NCBI GenBank assembly: GCA_002989075.1
Contig: PSQN01000003.1
Span: 627,366 to 691,365 of the forward strand
Length of the DNA: 64,000 nucleotides
Reading direction: 5' to 3'
Origin: Arthonia radiata
Taxonomy: Eukaryota > Ascomycota > Arthoniomycetes > Arthoniales > Arthoniaceae
Shown: positions 61,538 to 64,000 of the stretch, one piece after another
How positions within the stretch are numbered: position 1 is the stretch's first letter
Layout of the letters: every line of letters starts with the position of its first letter
Made by a program: the position numbers and the translations under genes
The notes under the pieces: model-generated
What the model saw: only the letters and a program-made list of their open reading frames with translations
The model's database searches: none
Told to the model about the DNA's origin: nothing

Positions 61538-63067
61538 TTAGATTCGTCGTTGACTCTGCAAATGGTGCCAGGGTCTGATCGTCGCATCAGCCAGAAATGT
61601 GCGCGAGATGCCACAATCTCTCAGCATCTTCAGCTCATCCTCACGAGATTCAGGAACACCGAAGTCAATGACAGCACGCTCACAAGCTTCCTCATAAGGT
61701 TGTAGCCATGTAATAGGTGTTTCAGCAATAGCAGGCGGCAGTAGGCAGACTTGCTCCCATAGACACAACCGTCGAAGGGCAGGAAAGTCATGTCCAAAGA
61801 GACTCGTGGCCAGATCTGTGGTGAGTTCACCCACGTTCGCATTGAAGTATATCTCTTCGATGGATCGAGGCAAGTTGCCTTTCACATTTCTATCCTCTGA
61901 GAGGATCTCAAATGGATCAACAAGCACAAACCTCAAATTGTACAGTCCGACGAGCGAGCCCAATCGATCGCCGTGAATCGGTATCTCGCCACTGGAAGAT
62001 GAAGTCTCGCTGTCAAGATCATTGGCCGGTAAAGAAATAGCGACAGCTTCGAGTGTTTCCGATGAGCGCAACAGGGCTTGCTTGAGCTCGAGGTGCGAAG
62101 GAGGCCAAGCCCAATCTACATGGGAAGCCTCCACTTTCAATGTGCGCAGGCGAGAGAAGCACGCCAGCAGCTTTGGTATATCCTGTCCGTACTGGTAGGT
62201 CCACTCGGTATATGACCGGAATATCAAATGCAGATGTTGCAGGCCCGATGCAAAGCGCGTGCCACGAAGTTGAGAGTGCAGTGGATCCGAAAGATTCAGG
62301 TTGAGGCAGGAAAAGCTGCGAAGGTTGGAGACCTCGGTGACGGCGCGGAAATCGTCGGTGGAGGTCCTCACCAAGCTTCCGCGATCCTTGCGGTCGGTCC
62401 AGACGTCACGATAAATAGAGATGTCTTCGAGATGTCGTAGGGGCCCATAGACAGCGCGATGGCTCCCTGAAGCGATGCTCAGAAGTAGGTCAGGGCCTTC
62501 TGGTTCAATATTAAAGGAAAGTCCGAGTGAAAAGGACCGGAGATTGACGGCATAAACCAGAATTAGTGCGACGGGAAGTTGGGGCAACTCAGTGAGTGGT
62601 CCGGCGAGTCCTGAATGCAGATACTTCATGCCCAGATTGTGGCCAAAGTATTCACGCATGCGCATTCTGCCGCCGTCGTCCGTGTATGACTCGTGAAGAT
62701 CCTCAATGTTGCAACACTTCAAGTTAATCACCTGAAGTGACCGGACCGACGCAGCTCGGCGAGTATTGCCAATGATAGCATTGCAAGCGCTGTGGAGAGC
62801 TTGTGGTCGTTGGGCAGCGCCATCGATCTCAAGATGACGATAAACCTCGGTGATGGCCAACTCATACCAAGCCTTTGAAGTGCTCGAGAGCGTGACGCAG
62901 GAAGAGCGACGTGAATCAGGGTGCATAGATTCAATGATGAAAAGCTTGACATCCATCGGCAGCAACTCAAAAGGCGACAGCTTGCGTGCGGGTTTGGAGC
63001 TGCGCTTGCGGGATCGCTTGCGGGATCGGTTCCGAGCCATGGTGTTGAGGGGCTTGATCGATGGCAA
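61538..63067 (-). CDS. F-box-like protein
   Basis: Intronless, 509 aa. A very basic start (RNRSRKRSRKRSSKPARK, about residues 12-29) is followed at about 30-80 by LSPFELLPMDVKLFIIESM...SCVTLSSTSKAWYELAITEVYRHL, an F-box-like helical motif (Pro-x-Glu-Leu/Val at its start, Val-Ser-Lys-x-Trp-like at its end). F-box proteins recruit targets to SCF ubiquitin ligases through Skp1. The rest has leucine-rich, irregular repeats (for example LRSFSLGLSF, LRSFSCLNLNL, LRTLKVEAS) that may form an LRR-like target-binding solenoid. This is a large, fast-evolving group in filamentous ascomycetes and the target is unknown. A second Met at 63040 is an alternative start. It is convergent with the MFS gene. Confidence 0.72.
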   Translation of the reverse strand: MPSIKPLNTMARNRSRKRSRKRSSKPARKLSPFELLPMDVKLFIIESMHPDSRRSSCVTLSSTSKAWYELAITEVYRHLEIDGAAQRPQALHSACNAIIGNTRRAASVRSLQVINLKCCNIEDLHESYTDDGGRMRMREYFGHNLGMKYLHSGLAGPLTELPQLPVALILVYAVNLRSFSLGLSFNIEPEGPDLLLSIASGSHRAVYGPLRHLEDISIYRDVWTDRKDRGSLVRTSTDDFRAVTEVSNLRSFSCLNLNLSDPLHSQLRGTRFASGLQHLHLIFRSYTEWTYQYGQDIPKLLACFSRLRTLKVEASHVDWAWPPSHLELKQALLRSSETLEAVAISLPANDLDSETSSSSGEIPIHGDRLGSLVGLYNLRFVLVDPFEILSEDRNVKGNLPRSIEEIYFNANVGELTTDLATSLFGHDFPALRRLCLWEQVCLLPPAIAETPITWLQPYEEACERAVIDFGVPESREDELKMLRDCGISRTFLADATIRPWHHLQSQRRI

Positions 63068-63313
63068 TGGAAAATCGAGGCAGCAGAAGCAAAGGGATGA
63101 GACGGCTGAGAGTGGAAGGATGAAGGTAATGGAGGAGGGTGGAATTTCATGAAGACCTAAAGGGCGTCATGAGGCTCATTTGGGAAGAGCGGTCTGAGTG
63201 GAGGCAGGCGCGACCAGTCTCCTCACCGCCGCTGCCACACTACACCTGCAGATCGTCATATTCGGATTGGCACCACAATGCACAAGATAGCTTTCAGGGA
63301 GGCATGACGTACG
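63068..63313. promoter_or_regulatory. Short intergenic region upstream of the F-box-like gene
   Basis: 246 bp that should hold the F-box-like promoter and, if the next gene is real, that promoter too. No specific element was recognised. Confidence 0.4.
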
Positions 63314-63663
63314 ATGTACCAGCCCAGCGATGAGAGCCATCAAGTCTCCATGATGACAGCTGAAGCTTCGACGCTTGAGGTGGTGAGCATCGGAAGCAAC
63401 TTAAATTGCACGATCTCTGCTGCTAAAGATCAAGCGCAGACGGAGCTGTCACGCTCGCAAGGCCAACCCGCAGATCGACCTATTGCATCCGCGCCCGACA
63501 GTCTGAACGTCATGGAAGACGAGCATCGCAACCACAAACGGAGGCGCTGTTGTGGTGAGTGGTTTTCGTGATGAGTAGTGTACTATTACAATATTGTACA
63601 GGCAGTTCTCCATGCTTGGCAGGAAGCGCTCGTAGTCCAAGTGCTGTCATGATGATGAGGTAG
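63314..63663 (+). CDS. Possible small spliced gene, unknown function
   Basis: A candidate only. The open frame from the Met at 63314 reaches a good intron: GTGAGT at 63555, ACAG ending at 63601, 47 nt. Joining 63314..63554 to 63602..63663 gives 100 aa ending ...SPSAVMMMR. An in-frame stop at 63305-63307 limits upstream extension. The product is polar and Ser/Ala/Gln-rich, with a basic NHKRRRCC stretch just before the intron, and no recognised domain. It could equally be an untranslated exon or chance; transcripts would decide. Confidence 0.3.
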
Positions 63664-63812
63664 GATGTATTATTGCTGTCGTGCCCGGCAGAACCATCCT
63701 CGTCTCCTGGTGCTCGCGCGCAGCCATCAGCGCACCCTGATATCGTATCACCCGTCTTGTCTTTTTGCTCATGTACAGTCTGGCTCTCGTTCGCCCATAT
63801 CCAGTGTGGTTC

Positions 63813-64000
63813 TCATACAGTCTCCGGGATCAAGAAGTCGCCGAACCCCATTTGCAGCGCCACGACGCCAGCCTGCGGCGCAGTCAGCGCTCGTTCTGTG
63901 CCATCCGCGAGACCTGCCGCTACGCAACGCCACAAAATTCAACTCACCACGAACATCGCACTCGCTTTCATCACACTTCGGTTCTCAGGCGCGGCGACGG
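63813..64000 (-). CDS. tom6: Tom6-like mitochondrial import subunit, 3' end
   Basis: Tom6 is a small tail-anchored subunit that stabilises the TOM translocase of the outer mitochondrial membrane. The minus strand reads from the window edge: APENRSVMKASAMFV, a 75-nt intron (63947 to 63873, GTGAGT...GCAG, with a GCTGAC branch site), then AGVVALQMGFGDFLIPETV and a stop at 63813-63815. A PENRSV motif, a single hydrophobic helix and a (D/E)-hydrophobic-LLP-like end are the fungal Tom6 pattern as I know it. The N-terminal exon lies beyond the window. The short length makes the family call moderate. Confidence 0.55.

Noticed and set aside
1-64000. CRISPR arrays, rRNA or tRNA genes
   Set aside because: No regularly spaced short repeats, no tRNA-like cloverleaf with A and B boxes, and no rRNA-like segment were recognised. 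The repeats are LTRs, terminal duplications and inverted repeats.

Overview
The window is nuclear DNA of a filamentous ascomycete. The evidence is short spliceosomal introns (49-184 nt, one with a CTGAC branch site), a fungal-type KDEL-ending UGGT, a Reb1-type Myb protein, a maltose-permease-type MFS transporter and a repeat island with the hallmark of RIP (repeat-induced point mutation): repeat copies differ almost only by C/T and G/A transitions and are full of TA and TAG. A Dothideomycete-like genome is plausible but not proven.

Positions 1-50919 are a transposon graveyard with no intact host gene. Its commonest resident is one Ty1/copia family (LTR about 506 bp, TGTT...AACA, internal region about 4.39 kb). 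It is seen as four solo LTRs with perfect 5-bp target duplications (1805-2310, 8510-9014, 24100-24605, 25891-26395), a full-length element (10629-23987), two elements fused in tandem through a shared LTR (30309-47910) and a half element (47911-50390). Three chromodomain-type Ty3/gypsy families are interleaved with it: Gypsy1 (11950-19962, 196-bp LTRs, inside the copia), Gypsy2 (39325-46612, 450-bp LTRs, inside another copia) with a relative Gypsy2B whose LTRs at 29872 and 50919 enclose the whole right half of the island, and Gypsy3 (8369-28986, 211-bp LTRs), the old host of the left nest. Long inverted repeats lie at 4063-5374 and about 29057-29871.

Positions 51074-64000 are ordinary gene-dense euchromatin: UGGT (ER glycoprotein folding sensor, minus strand) divergent from a Reb1/TTF-I-like Myb DNA-binding protein (plus), then a maltose/alpha-glucoside-type MFS transporter (plus) convergent with an F-box-like protein (minus), a doubtful small spliced gene (plus), and the 3' end of a Tom6-like mitochondrial import subunit (minus) at the right edge. 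These genes share no pathway and look like unrelated neighbours.

The most informative points are the sharp composition boundary 154 bp beyond the UGGT stop codon, with a mutation gradient inside a single LTR; a right-hand nest whose structure is explained by one recombination between two copia elements; and antisense coding-like segments between pol and the 3' LTR in two different chromodomain Gypsy families.
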